Source: Desulforhabdus sp. TSK
GTDB taxonomy: Bacteria; Desulfobacterota; Syntrophobacteria; Syntrophobacterales; Syntrophobacteraceae
NCBI RefSeq assembly: GCF_022836495.1
Contig: NZ_BQXM01000033.1
Span: forward strand, 1 to 60,127
Length of the DNA stretch: 60,127 nucleotides
Direction of reading: 5' to 3'
Positions within the stretch are counted from its first letter, which is position 1, and each line of letters opens with the position of its first letter. The notes beneath the pieces are model-generated. The model worked only from the letters and a program-made list of their open reading frames with translations. It ran no database searches and was not told the DNA's origin. The position numbers were made by a program, and so were the translations under genes. This document shows positions 8,940 to 17,448 of the stretch, one piece after another.

Positions 8940-8958
8940 GAGAACCCTCCCCTCGCAT

Positions 8959-10272
8959 CTATTTCTTGCGCTCGTCGATCAGGCGGATGGCCTTCCCCTC
9001 GCTCTTGGGAAGGCTGTTGGGCTCCACCAGCTCCACCATGGGGGTCACCAGCAATTCACCTCTCAGCTCATGAGCGATCTTCTTCTGAATGCGCTGCAGC
9101 TGCCGCATGTCTTCCACGAAGATCCTGTCGTTGACCTCCACCCGGACGATCATGGTGTCAATGCTGTTTTCCTCGCGCAGGACGATGACATAATTGTTTC
9201 CCACCTCGGAAATGTTCATGAGGACCTGCTCCACCTGCACGGGAAAAATATTGACCCCCTTGATGATGAACATGTCGTCGGATCTGCCCTGCATGCGGTC
9301 CAGGCGCCGATGCACACGCCCGCAGGGGCAGTCACCGGGGATGATGCGTGTGAGATCCTTGGTGCGGTAGCGAATGATGGGCATGCCTTCCCGCTTGATA
9401 CTCGTCAGCACCAGCTCGCCATACACGCCGTCGGGGACGGGCTCCAGCGTCCGCGGATCGATGATCTCCACCAGGTAGGCATCTTCCCAGACATGCATGC
9501 CTGTCTGCTCCGGACACTCGAAAGCCACTCCCGGACCATTCAGCTCGGACAGCCCATAGCTGTTGAAAACACGGATCCCGTAGAAATCCTCGATGCGCCG
9601 CCGCACCTCTTCGGAATAAGGCTCCGCCCCTACAAAGGCGAGGCGCAGCGAGAGATCCCTCCGGGGGTCGATCCCCATTTCCGTCATGATGGGCATGAGG
9701 AGGAGCGCATAGCTGGGAATGATGTGGATGACGCTGGTGGAGAAGTCCTTCATGAGCTGGATCTGCCGCTTGCTGTTGCCCGCCCCGGCAGGAATCGTCA
9801 GCATCCCCAGCCGTTCGGCCCCATAGTGGAACCCCAGTCCGCCCGTGAAGAGCCCGTATCCCGTGAGATTCTGAAAGGTATCCCCCGGACGGGCTCCAGC
9901 CATGTACATGCATCGGGCAAGAAGATCGGCCCAGGTTTCCAGATCGGCCCGCGTGTAAAAGATAGCCGTGGCCTGTCCCGTCGTTCCGGAAGACACGTGC
10001 AGACGCACCAGCTCGTCCTTGGAAACAGAGAGGAAGCCGTAGGGATATTCGTTGCGCAGGTCGGCCTTGGTCGTAAAGGGCAACTTCCGGATATCGCTGA
10101 CGCTCTGGAGAGAGGAGAGATGCTCCGAAACATCCCCCAGCTTCTTCTTGTAAAAAGGAGAGAGCGATGCATGCTGTACGGTCTGTTTCAGGCGCTCCAA
10201 TTGAAGGGCATCCAGTTCGGATCGAGACAAAGCCTCGACCGAGGCATCCCAGTATGAATTAGTTTTCGTCAT
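8959..10272 (-). CDS. Phenylacetate-CoA ligase family protein
   Basis: A 437-residue adenylate-forming enzyme of the PaaK type, which activates phenylacetate or a related aryl acid to its CoA thioester through an acyl-AMP. The ATP loop is SSGTTGQAT, followed by SYGLSELNGPG, the RYRTKDLTRII segment before a CPCGR turn, and the GRSDDMFIIKGVNIFP hinge, all as in PaaK. The length matches the family. Many anaerobic deltaproteobacteria carry several copies, often of unknown substrate, so the exact acid is not assigned. It lies upstream of hflX, 19 bases from that gene's proposed start; the pairing has no obvious metabolic logic. Confidence 0.88.
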   Translation of the reverse strand: MTKTNSYWDASVEALSRSELDALQLERLKQTVQHASLSPFYKKKLGDVSEHLSSLQSVSDIRKLPFTTKADLRNEYPYGFLSVSKDELVRLHVSSGTTGQATAIFYTRADLETWADLLARCMYMAGARPGDTFQNLTGYGLFTGGLGFHYGAERLGMLTIPAGAGNSKRQIQLMKDFSTSVIHIIPSYALLLMPIMTEMGIDPRRDLSLRLAFVGAEPYSEEVRRRIEDFYGIRVFNSYGLSELNGPGVAFECPEQTGMHVWEDAYLVEIIDPRTLEPVPDGVYGELVLTSIKREGMPIIRYRTKDLTRIIPGDCPCGRVHRRLDRMQGRSDDMFIIKGVNIFPVQVEQVLMNISEVGNNYVIVLREENSIDTMIVRVEVNDRIFVEDMRQLQRIQKKIAHELRGELLVTPMVELVEPNSLPKSEGKAIRLIDERKK

Positions 10273-10531
10273 GATTGGCTCTTGATAGAACTCATGGCTG
10301 CAAATCGCCGTCTCACGGCTGAGGAGGCATCAAAGCGCAGCTCAACCCCGGCATATTCGAGCACATGGCTTTGGTCTGAAGATTAAGTAGAGTACGCCTC
10401 CCGACCGATGAAACGGGCGCATCGACCCAGGAGGATGACAAAAAAGCGAAGGGGATGGCAGGAACGGAGGCTCCAGCCGGCGGGAAAGCGCCGTGGAGAG
10501 CCGTCGTCGCTGCGCCGCACGCAGGCATTCA

Positions 10532-11890
10532 TCAGCTGCGAACCGACACGTCACCCCCATACGCCAGATTTTCGAAGCGGGTGTATGAGTTGATGAAAGC
10601 GAGCTTCACATCACCCGTCGGACCATTTCGCTGCTTGCCGACAATGATTTCTGCAATGCCCTTTTCCGCCGTGGTGGGATTGTACACCTCATCCCGATAG
10701 ATGAAGGCGATGACATCGGCGTCCTGCTCGATGGCCCCCGATTCGCGCAGGTCGCTCAACATGGGGCGTTTGTTGTTGCGCTCCTCCACCTTTCGATTGA
10801 GCTGAGAAAGGGCGATGACCGGGATGTTCAATTCCTTGGCGAGGCTTTTCAGCGCTCTGGAGATATCGGAGATCTCCTGCTCCCGACGCTCGGAACTTTC
10901 CCTCCCGCGCATGAGCTGCAGGTAGTCCACAATGACCATCCCCAGCCCCTTGTCGAGCTTCATCCGCCGGGCCTTGGCACGCAATTCCAGCGTGGAAATG
11001 GCCGGAGTGTCGTCAATATAGATGGGGGTTTCCATGAAGGCTCCCGCGGCGGAAAGCATCTTGGCGCATTCCTGCTGGCTCAGAAATCCCGTGCGGATCT
11101 TGTGGGAATCCACGCGCGCCTCGGCGCAAAGCAGCCTCATGGCCAGCTGCTCCTTGCTCATTTCAAGGGAAAAGACTCCCACGGGCACGCCACTCTGGAG
11201 AGCCGCGTTCCGGGCGAGATTGAGGGCAAAAGCCGTTTTCCCCATACTGGGGCGGGCAGCGATGATGATGAGATCCGAGGGCTGAAATCCCGCCGTCAGC
11301 TTATCGAGGTCCGCAAAATGACTGGGTACCCCCGTGACCATGTCGCGATATTCCTGGAATCGCTCGATGGCTTCAATGCTCTTCTTGACGATTTCCTTCA
11401 GTGACGAGTAATTGTTGCGGATGCGATTCTCGGTGATGGCAAAGATGGCGGCTTCGGCATGATCGAGGATTTCTTCGATCTGCTTTCCACCTCCATAGCA
11501 CAGAGAGCTGATTTCGTTGGCGGCCTGAATGAGACGGCGCAGGAGCGCCTTGTCATTGACGATCTTGGCGTAGATGCCCACGTTGCTGGCGGAGGGCACC
11601 GTGTCCACAAGGGACGCCAGATAGGGGGCCCCCCCAACGGAATCCAGCTGCTGCTTTTCCGCAAGCAATGAAACCACCGTCACGAGATCGATGGGCTCAT
11701 TGCGTTCGAAGAGCTCCTGAATCGCCTGAAAGATGATTCGGTGCGCCTCCCGGTAGAACTCGTCCCCTCTCAGGATCTCCAGCGCCGAAGCCAATCCTTC
11801 ATTATCAATTAAAATTCCCCCTAGCAGGGATTGTTCCGCTTCCATCTGCTGAGGGGGAATTTTTTTGAGCTCTTCGACTATACCGTCCAA
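10532..11890 (-). CDS. dnaB: Replicative DNA helicase DnaB
   Basis: A 452-residue hexameric 5'-3' helicase that unwinds the replication fork. The N-terminal primase-interacting domain (from PPQQMEAEQSLLGGIL) is followed by the RecA-like domain with Walker A ARPSMGKT and a Walker B DYLQLM. Length is standard. The likely start is a TTG four bases after the rplI stop, with AAGGAAGAG a few bases upstream inside rplI, so the two genes are tightly coupled. The rpsF-rpsR-rplI-dnaB order is a classic bacterial cluster. Confidence 0.96.
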   Translation of the reverse strand: MDGIVEELKKIPPQQMEAEQSLLGGILIDNEGLASALEILRGDEFYREAHRIIFQAIQELFERNEPIDLVTVVSLLAEKQQLDSVGGAPYLASLVDTVPSASNVGIYAKIVNDKALLRRLIQAANEISSLCYGGGKQIEEILDHAEAAIFAITENRIRNNYSSLKEIVKKSIEAIERFQEYRDMVTGVPSHFADLDKLTAGFQPSDLIIIAARPSMGKTAFALNLARNAALQSGVPVGVFSLEMSKEQLAMRLLCAEARVDSHKIRTGFLSQQECAKMLSAAGAFMETPIYIDDTPAISTLELRAKARRMKLDKGLGMVIVDYLQLMRGRESSERREQEISDISRALKSLAKELNIPVIALSQLNRKVEERNNKRPMLSDLRESGAIEQDADVIAFIYRDEVYNPTTAEKGIAEIIVGKQRNGPTGDVKLAFINSYTRFENLAYGGDVSVRS

Positions 11891-11894
11891 GGGG

Positions 11895-12341
11895 CTACTC
11901 TTCCTTTTCGACCACCACGCTCACGTTCGCTGTAACATCGGCATCGACGCGAATGGGCACCGAAAACTCTCCCAGCTGCTTGATGGGCTGATCCAGCTGA
12001 ACACTCTTGCGGGCCAGGTCAAACCCCTTTTCTTCCAGCATTCCCACGATATCCACGGCCGTCACCGACCCGTACAGTTTGTCTTCTTCCACGACTTTGC
12101 GCCGCAGCGTGAGCTTGACCTGGTTCAGCTTCCCAGCCAGGGAAAGCATTTCCTGGCGAACCTGCTCCCGCTTCTGAGCCAGCATGCGCTTCCGGTGCTC
12201 CAGCTCCCGCACGTTCCTGCCGGTGGCTTCCAGGGCCAGTCCCTGGGGGTACAGATAATTGCGGGCATATCCAGGGGCGACGTTCACCACCTGTCCGATT
12301 TGACCCAGCGATAAAATGTTTTCCGTCAAAATCACTTTCAT
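11895..12341 (-). CDS. rplI: 50S ribosomal protein L9
   Basis: A 148-residue L9 of normal length. The N-terminal domain binds 23S rRNA (MKVILTENILSLGQIGQVV, then GYARNYLYPQGLA), a long central helix follows, and the C-terminal domain ends the protein. The start has a strong GGAG upstream. It is followed at once by dnaB and preceded by the DUF2232 gene, a spacing of about 100 bases. Confidence 0.97.
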   Translation of the reverse strand: MKVILTENILSLGQIGQVVNVAPGYARNYLYPQGLALEATGRNVRELEHRKRMLAQKREQVRQEMLSLAGKLNQVKLTLRRKVVEEDKLYGSVTAVDIVGMLEEKGFDLARKSVQLDQPIKQLGEFSVPIRVDADVTANVSVVVEKEE

Positions 12342-12439
12342 GCCTGTCTCCTTGGTTGAACGCTCTTAAAACTATTTCATAACCCGCATCTCTCGCTGGC
12401 TACCCGCACGGCAAAAGGCATTCGATCCGGGGCAGCGCA

Positions 12440-13420
12440 TCACGGGGAGGTTGCGGAGGGTTTTCTGGGAAAACGTCGAAAATCGATCCATACATCGGCC
12501 AGCCCCAGGAGGATCATTCCGAGGGTGGCCGGCATCTGCAACAGGCAAAAGCCGTAAAGAACGGCTCTCAAGATGCGGGGCAGGCGCCATCGCTCAAAGT
12601 AATGGGAGGTCACGGCCAGCCCCTGAAACAGATAAACGGTCCCAAGCACCATGCTGACATTCATCCCCAGCAGAGACAGGGTGCGTACCGGGAGCAGGAT
12701 CATGAACCCCGCTGCAATCACACCCCACACCAGCATTTCGGGGGCCTTCCATGCGGTCCATCTCTCCCAGAGGGGCATGGGCAGGCCATGCAACCGGCAG
12801 TATCGCAGTGCAACAAAGAGATTGAGCCAGCACACCACCAGGATACTGGATGCCGCAACCCCCGGCATGAGACGCACGGCCGTAGGAACGAAATCCAGCA
12901 AAGACTGTTCCAGGATGCGCGTCTCAGGGGAAGAGGCTGCGTATTGCTGAAGCACGGCGGAAATGGTCTGCCCGAGGGATTCCTCCATGTGTCGGACAAG
13001 TCCTCCCTCGATCTCCATTGAAATCAGCCAGAAGGCCACTGTCCCCAAGCCAAAGAGAAAAATGCCGGCCAGCGCCACCGTTTTCTCCACCGACCAGCGA
13101 CTCCGCATGCCCCAGCCCATCACCAGCCCCACTCCCAGCAGGCCCACGAAGAAAGGAGCCGCCTCGACCATGCTCAACAGGGACAGAGCCAGGAAGCCCA
13201 CAACGGCGGCAATGCCAGGGACCCAGAAGCCCCAGGGGCTTCCCCAGCGATAGAGGAACAGGACCGTTGGCATGGGAGTAAAAATACCGAAAAAAGTCCC
13301 TGCCAGAGGAATCACCAACATGGAAGCAAAGAAGATGAGCGTCGCTATAACACCCAGAGCTAGCTCTCGTCTCCATGCAGGAGAACCCGAATATGGCGAT
13401 CTGTTATCGCTGGGGGCCAT
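12440..13420 (-). CDS. DUF2232 (YybS-like) polytopic membrane protein
   Basis: A 326-residue protein with about eight hydrophobic segments, starting near residue 20 and ending near 310. It matches by look and by position the DUF2232/YybS proteins encoded between rpsR and rplI or dnaB in many deltaproteobacteria and firmicutes. Its function is unknown; a link to envelope or cell-division functions has been suggested from gene neighbourhood only. The fold resembles substrate-binding (S) components of ECF transporters. It starts 33 bases after the rpsR stop. Confidence 0.8.
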   Translation of the reverse strand: MAPSDNRSPYSGSPAWRRELALGVIATLIFFASMLVIPLAGTFFGIFTPMPTVLFLYRWGSPWGFWVPGIAAVVGFLALSLLSMVEAAPFFVGLLGVGLVMGWGMRSRWSVEKTVALAGIFLFGLGTVAFWLISMEIEGGLVRHMEESLGQTISAVLQQYAASSPETRILEQSLLDFVPTAVRLMPGVAASSILVVCWLNLFVALRYCRLHGLPMPLWERWTAWKAPEMLVWGVIAAGFMILLPVRTLSLLGMNVSMVLGTVYLFQGLAVTSHYFERWRLPRILRAVLYGFCLLQMPATLGMILLGLADVWIDFRRFPRKPSATSP

Positions 13421-13453
13421 GGGATTTTTCAGAAGGGGCCGGGGCCCCCTCTC

Positions 13454-13699
13454 CTAAACGGTATGGATCGTCGTGTAGGGCAGCAAAGCAATCTGCCGGG
13501 CGCGTTTGACGGCAAGGGTCATTTTACGCTGGTGCTTTGCACAGTTGCCTGAAATCCGGCGAGGAACAATCTTGCCCCGCTCGGTGACAAAATAACGCAG
13601 AGTTTTGGAATCTTTGTAATCTATCTTCAGTTCGGCATCCACACAAAAACGGCAGACCTTGCGCCGATGAAATGTACGTCTCTTACGTCGAAAAGCCAT
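13454..13699 (-). CDS. rpsR: 30S ribosomal protein S18
   Basis: An 81-residue S18 that dimerises with S6 on the 30S platform. The N-terminal basic stretch, a CRFC pair (cysteines of the zinc-type S18 form), the [20 protein letters not shown] core and the KHQRK motif are all present. It lies 61 bases downstream of rpsF. No ssb gene sits between them, unlike the enteric and firmicute order. Confidence 0.97.
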   Translation of the reverse strand: MAFRRKRRTFHRRKVCRFCVDAELKIDYKDSKTLRYFVTERGKIVPRRISGNCAKHQRKMTLAVKRARQIALLPYTTIHTV

Positions 13700-13760
13700 G
13701 ATCTCTATCCCCTTATCGTCAAGAAGTTTTCAAAAGAACAGGGTATCCGAGGAGGATGTC

Positions 13761-14204
13761 CTATTCTTCCTCACTCTCGTGCTCTTCTTCCCCTTCAAAC
13801 TCTTCCTCAACTTCCCCTTCGGCGAGGGCTCGCCTGCCGGAGCCTTCAGCCTCTTCATCCTCACCGAAAACGGGAGGCGTCACGACCGCACGAGGCTCTT
13901 CCTTGTCCGGGTCGAAGCGATCGTCCAGCTTCACGGTGATGAACTTGAGGAAACGCTCGTCCAAACGCATGTTGCGTTCGAGCTCGGCAACCATCTCAGG
14001 TCCCCCTGCATATTCCATCAGGATATAGAGACCTCTCGTCCTCTTCTTCACCGGGTACGCCAGTTTTTTCTTGCCCCAGGGAACGTAGGTCAGCACCATG
14101 CCGCCGAGGGAGCTGACGATATTTTTCACCTTGTCGTCCACCACGGCGGTCACTTCGTCCGGCAAATCCGGATCGACAATAAAAAACGTTTCATACTTTC
14201 TCAT
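13761..14204 (-). CDS. rpsF: 30S ribosomal protein S6
   Basis: A 147-residue S6. The first 95 residues are the standard fold (MRKYETFFIVDPDL, GKKKLAYPVKKRTRG, YILMEY). The last 45 residues form an acidic Glu-rich tail longer than in E. coli, common in deltaproteobacteria. Start chosen from AAGGAGG nine bases upstream. First ribosomal gene of the cluster; a separate promoter probably lies in the 180 bases before it. Confidence 0.97.
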   Translation of the reverse strand: MRKYETFFIVDPDLPDEVTAVVDDKVKNIVSSLGGMVLTYVPWGKKKLAYPVKKRTRGLYILMEYAGGPEMVAELERNMRLDERFLKFITVKLDDRFDPDKEEPRAVVTPPVFGEDEEAEGSGRRALAEGEVEEEFEGEEEHESEEE

Positions 14205-14386
14205 CTAAATCATCCTCCTTCTGGGTATGAAGCCCCTTCCGATCCACGGATTGGAGCAAGGAGCTTGCTTCACGCGAACTTTGTCAGCTACCATATTCCC
14301 GGAAAGAGCGTCAAGGAGTTTTTTCTCGGTGGGGAAGTCTTGTGGGAATGGGATCTGTGGAGACATACGCCGGGGCAAAGAGCGGC

Positions 14387-14761
14387 TCATTCTGCGGGAG
14401 TTTTGCTGGAGGGAGTCACGAATTCCAGCACCAGCTCGTTTTCCTTCACCCATCCCAACTGCTGCCGCACCAGCCGCTCCTGAGCATGGACATCTTTTTT
14501 CAAGCTCTGAATTTTACTATAAAATCTATGATTTTTCTTTTTGAGATCCACAATTTTTTGCTCGAGCTCATCAACCTGCCGGCTTTGCTGCCGATATCCC
14601 AGAATGCCCTGGGATGAAAAAAAAAGCCCATAGAGGAGCAACAGGTTGAGCAGCAGAAAGAACACCGTCAGGAGCCGAAGGACGAGCATTCCGTCCAGGG
14701 GCTTGCGGGGCTTTGCCACCGGTGGCTCATTGCGCCGGTTGGAAGAATTCCTTTGAGTCAT
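14387..14761 (-). CDS. FtsB/DivIC-like septum formation protein
   Basis: A protein of about 124 residues with a short cytoplasmic N-terminus rich in Arg and Asn, one transmembrane segment (about residues 28-50), then a leucine-zipper coiled coil with KKKNHRFYSKIQSLKKD and a short C-terminal tail ending in a YxxPGE-like region without strict conservation. This is the layout of FtsB/DivIC, which tie FtsL and FtsQ into the divisome. Starts are possible at GTG 14764 or ATG 14761. It begins 9 bases after the RACo-like gene and is probably co-transcribed with it. Confidence 0.75.
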   Translation of the reverse strand: MTQRNSSNRRNEPPVAKPRKPLDGMLVLRLLTVFFLLLNLLLLYGLFFSSQGILGYRQQSRQVDELEQKIVDLKKKNHRFYSKIQSLKKDVHAQERLVRQQLGWVKENELVLEFVTPSSKTPAE

Positions 14762-14770
14762 CACGATGCG

Positions 14771-16354
14771 CTACCCCAAAGCCCTCTCGGAAATTTCCAC
14801 CGAAGGAAACAATCTCGGATCCGTATGAGGGAGAAAGAGTGCACCCCTGAACTCGTTCATGAGCTCCATATTCACATTGAGCTCTATGTACGTGATCTGG
14901 TCACAGATGGTTTCGACGTCCCGGAGTAGAGACCGATCCAGGAGCACCATGGCGGCTCCCCGGCCCGCGGTGTTTCCCAACCCCTCGTACGTTTCCAGGG
15001 GGAGATCCGGAATCATGCCGATGCGGATGGCCATGGCCGGATCAATGTTATTCCCGAATGTCCCGGCAACATAGAATTTTTTGACGTCTTTGAACTGAAG
15101 GCCCACTTTGTTGAGGATGACTGTGAGGATCGTGTACATGGCCGCCTTGGACTTGAGAAATATCCCCACATCGATCTCGGTGATGAGCAGGTCCTCTCCG
15201 TCAGCGGTTTCTTTGGCCCAGGCCAGCACAAAAGCCGGCCCGTCAGGAGTGGAGACAATCCGTGGAGATTCCAGTTTCGTGTTGATCTTTCCCTGGATGG
15301 TAAGAATCCCCGCCTGGAACATTTCCGCCACCGTGTCTATGACTCCCGAGCCGCAGATCCCCACGGGCTTTTCGTCACCCAGTACGTGATAGGAAGGTTC
15401 CAGAGTGGCGGGGTCAATCCTCACCCGATCGATGGCACCCGGAGCGGCCATCATCCCCCGCTCCATAACTCCTCCCTCCAGGGCGGGCCCCGCAGCCCCG
15501 GCACAGGCAATGAGCCAGTCCCGATTGCCCAGAACGACTTCGGCATTGGTCCCCACATCCACCAGGAGACCCATTTCCTCGGAGCGGTGAAACCCGGCAG
15601 CCAGGATTCCCGCAGTCAGGTCCCCACCGAAGTAGGCCCCAACGTTGGGAAAGACATACACCAACGCTTCGGGATGGATCCTCAGCCCCATTTCCCGCCC
15701 ATGGGTAAAGGGAAACCGGTTCATGGCCGGAATATAGGGCTCACGGCATATGTGGGAAGGGTCCAGCCCCAGGAAGAAGTGGCTCATGGCGGTATTGCCC
15801 GCCACTGCCAGGGCGTAGACCTGATCCTCCCTATAACCCATCTGGTCCAGCATGCTCCCCATGACCTGATTGAAACTTTCCAGGAGCAGGCTCTGGAGCT
15901 TCCGGATGCTCTCGTCTTCCCTGGCGTAAAGGATGCGCGTGAGGATGTCCTCCCCGATGGGAATCTGTGGATTGGCCACGGACGTATGAGCAAGGATTTC
16001 CCTCCTTGCCAGGTCCACCAGGTAAAAGGCCAGGCTGGTGGTTCCGAGATCTACCGCAAAGCCCAGAACAGGCGGCTTTTCGGGAGGGTCCGGTTGAACC
16101 TCCAGCAGCTCCCAGTGGCAGGAGGCATACCCAACGATCGCCGTCACCCGGTACTTTCCCTCCCGGAGTCTCCGCATCCAATGATTGATCCTGGCCGGGT
16201 TGACATGGATAGGCGTATACCCCCGCTGCTTGAGGGCTCGGATCAATCGATCGAGGTCTCCCGTATTGTCGTTTAGATGAGGGGGAACGAGCTCCAGGTG
16301 AGGGGCTTCCACCAGAGGGAGGGATTTCAGCCAGGGGGGTAAAAAAGATGACAT
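14771..16354 (-). CDS. RACo-like ASKHA ATPase (DUF4445), no ferredoxin domain
   Basis: Resembles reductive activators of corrinoid proteins, which use ATP to re-reduce inactive Co(II) corrinoids. An N-terminal linker domain (to about residue 85) precedes an ASKHA core with DLGTTSLAF (phosphate 1), VDVGTNAEVVLG (phosphate 2) and GNTAGRGA (adenosine), plus the DUF4445 segment VAGTFGNNIDP. The N-terminal 2Fe-2S ferredoxin domain of classical RACo is missing: no CxxxxCxxC cluster is present. The electron must then come from a separate protein, or the role differs. The start at 16354 has AAGGA 12 bases upstream; a TTG at 16423 would add 23 residues. It is transcribed divergently from khpA. Confidence 0.8.
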   Translation of the reverse strand: MSSFLPPWLKSLPLVEAPHLELVPPHLNDNTGDLDRLIRALKQRGYTPIHVNPARINHWMRRLREGKYRVTAIVGYASCHWELLEVQPDPPEKPPVLGFAVDLGTTSLAFYLVDLARREILAHTSVANPQIPIGEDILTRILYAREDESIRKLQSLLLESFNQVMGSMLDQMGYREDQVYALAVAGNTAMSHFFLGLDPSHICREPYIPAMNRFPFTHGREMGLRIHPEALVYVFPNVGAYFGGDLTAGILAAGFHRSEEMGLLVDVGTNAEVVLGNRDWLIACAGAAGPALEGGVMERGMMAAPGAIDRVRIDPATLEPSYHVLGDEKPVGICGSGVIDTVAEMFQAGILTIQGKINTKLESPRIVSTPDGPAFVLAWAKETADGEDLLITEIDVGIFLKSKAAMYTILTVILNKVGLQFKDVKKFYVAGTFGNNIDPAMAIRIGMIPDLPLETYEGLGNTAGRGAAMVLLDRSLLRDVETICDQITYIELNVNMELMNEFRGALFLPHTDPRLFPSVEISERALG

Positions 16355-16544
16355 CCGTTCGTTCAGTCCTTTCAGTTTCTGTGGGGCTCGGCCGGCAAGG
16401 CAAAGTATGCATGCCGATAGCAAATAATCCTATCCGAATTGAACTATAAGTTAGCCAATAGATTGAGAAAAGAAAAGTCTTTTTTCTCTGCCTTCCTGGA
16501 GCGCCATGCCATATGCAACATATTATTTTTTCTAATATTTCAGC

Positions 16545-16573
16545 TTGACACGGTTCGGGCTTTTTCGTAATGT
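16545..16573 (+). promoter_or_regulatory. Candidate sigma-70 promoter for khpA transcript
   Basis: A perfect TTGACA at 16545-16550, a 17-base spacer and TAATGT at 16568-16573. It lies in the otherwise gene-free region between the divergent RACo-like gene and khpA and would give a leader of about 270 bases. Confidence 0.45.
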
Positions 16574-16687
16574 CTCCGAGGTCAAGGATGACGACGAATT
16601 CCAGTCCGGCTGCAAACATCGGCCCCATTCGCTTGGTGAACTATACGGAATACACTGCGGTTTTTGGATAGAAGCCTCATTTTTGCC

Positions 16688-16837
16688 ATGGTATCTGATG
16701 CTCCCCGACGGCTGCCTGTTTCGGCTCCCTCCGGAACGGCGGCATCTCCTTCGGCGACTGAAGCTAAAGAGCAAGATCCATCTAGAGCATCGACCTTCAA
16801 TGTTCCTTTTGAACGACGACTCAATCTGTTGGAGTAG
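16688..16837 (+). CDS. Candidate 49-residue small protein before khpA
   Basis: A short frame beginning MVSDAPRRLPVSAP and ending FERRLNLLE. It is Ala/Ser/Pro-rich in the middle with a basic amphipathic end. Its stop codon overlaps the ribosome-binding site of khpA and the frame is downstream of a good promoter, so it could be a leader or coupled small gene. There is no clear Shine-Dalgarno sequence and no recognised family. It may equally be chance. Confidence 0.25.
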   Translation: MVSDAPRRLPVSAPSGTAASPSATEAKEQDPSRASTFNVPFERRLNLLE

Positions 16838-16846
16838 GAATGACCT

Positions 16847-17095
16847 ATGGAAGAAGACATCCAGATCAAAGAATTGGTGGAAGTGATCGCTCGCGCTCTG
16901 GCCGAATACCCCGATGAGGTAGTTGTGAAAGAAATTTGCGGGCAGCAGATCTCCGTCATCGAGCTCCGCGCAGCCAAGGTGGATTTGGGGAAGATCATCG
17001 GAAAGGAAGGCCGCAATGCCCACGCGCTGCGCACACTGGTGAATGCCGCCGCCACCAAGCTGCGTAAACGGGCTGTCCTGGAAATCCTCGAGTAA
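16847..17095 (+). CDS. khpA: KH-domain RNA-binding protein KhpA
   Basis: An 82-residue single type II KH domain protein (YlqC family). The GXXG-bearing segment reads [18 protein letters not shown], and the family start ([19 protein letters not shown]) is clear. KhpA binds RNA, often as a partner of KhpB/Jag, and influences cell elongation and translation. Usually encoded beside rpsP and rimM, here without them. AGGA lies seven bases before the ATG. Confidence 0.93.
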   Translation: MEEDIQIKELVEVIARALAEYPDEVVVKEICGQQISVIELRAAKVDLGKIIGKEGRNAHALRTLVNAAATKLRKRAVLEILE

Positions 17096-17137
17096 AATGA
17101 AAAGCCAACCTTGAGGCCTGGGGAGCCACCGAAAGTC

Positions 17138-17428
17138 ATGAGTGCCTCGCAAGACCCACCGAACGTCTCCACCCCTGGGGGGGAAGATCGTCCCCCGTGC
17201 TACGGAGATGCCGACACCGTCTGCCCACGGGATGAGGACGGTGTCATGCAGCCACGAGCCGCCTGCCTTTCCTGCGGCGTCTTGAAAACATGCCTGCAAA
17301 AGGCCTTGCGTGCACAGGGCCTCATCAGGGAGCCGATCCTCGAATCTCCCGTTGTTTCAAAGGCGTCCCAATTTCTCAAACGATGGTCCGACAGGAAGCT
17401 GATGCACAAACATTCCGGAAACGCATGA
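17138..17428 (+). CDS. Small Cys-rich protein, unknown function
   Basis: A 96-residue protein with five cysteines: CYGDADTVC then CLSCGVLKTC. The second group (CxxCx5C) looks like a metal or iron-sulfur site, followed by a helix (LQKALRAQGLI) and a basic tail. A TTG start at 17111 is possible, but ATG 17138 is preferred; GGGGAG lies upstream. Sits between khpA and the GT9 gene on the same strand with short gaps, likely one transcript. I do not recognise a named family. Confidence 0.6.
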   Translation: MSASQDPPNVSTPGGEDRPPCYGDADTVCPRDEDGVMQPRAACLSCGVLKTCLQKALRAQGLIREPILESPVVSKASQFLKRWSDRKLMHKHSGNA

Positions 17429-17448
17429 CCTTACTGCAGTCGTGATCC

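Noticed and set aside
14205-14300. S6:S18 leader element before rpsF
   Set aside because: A hairpin with a CCG is conceivable, but I could not match the motif layout with confidence.
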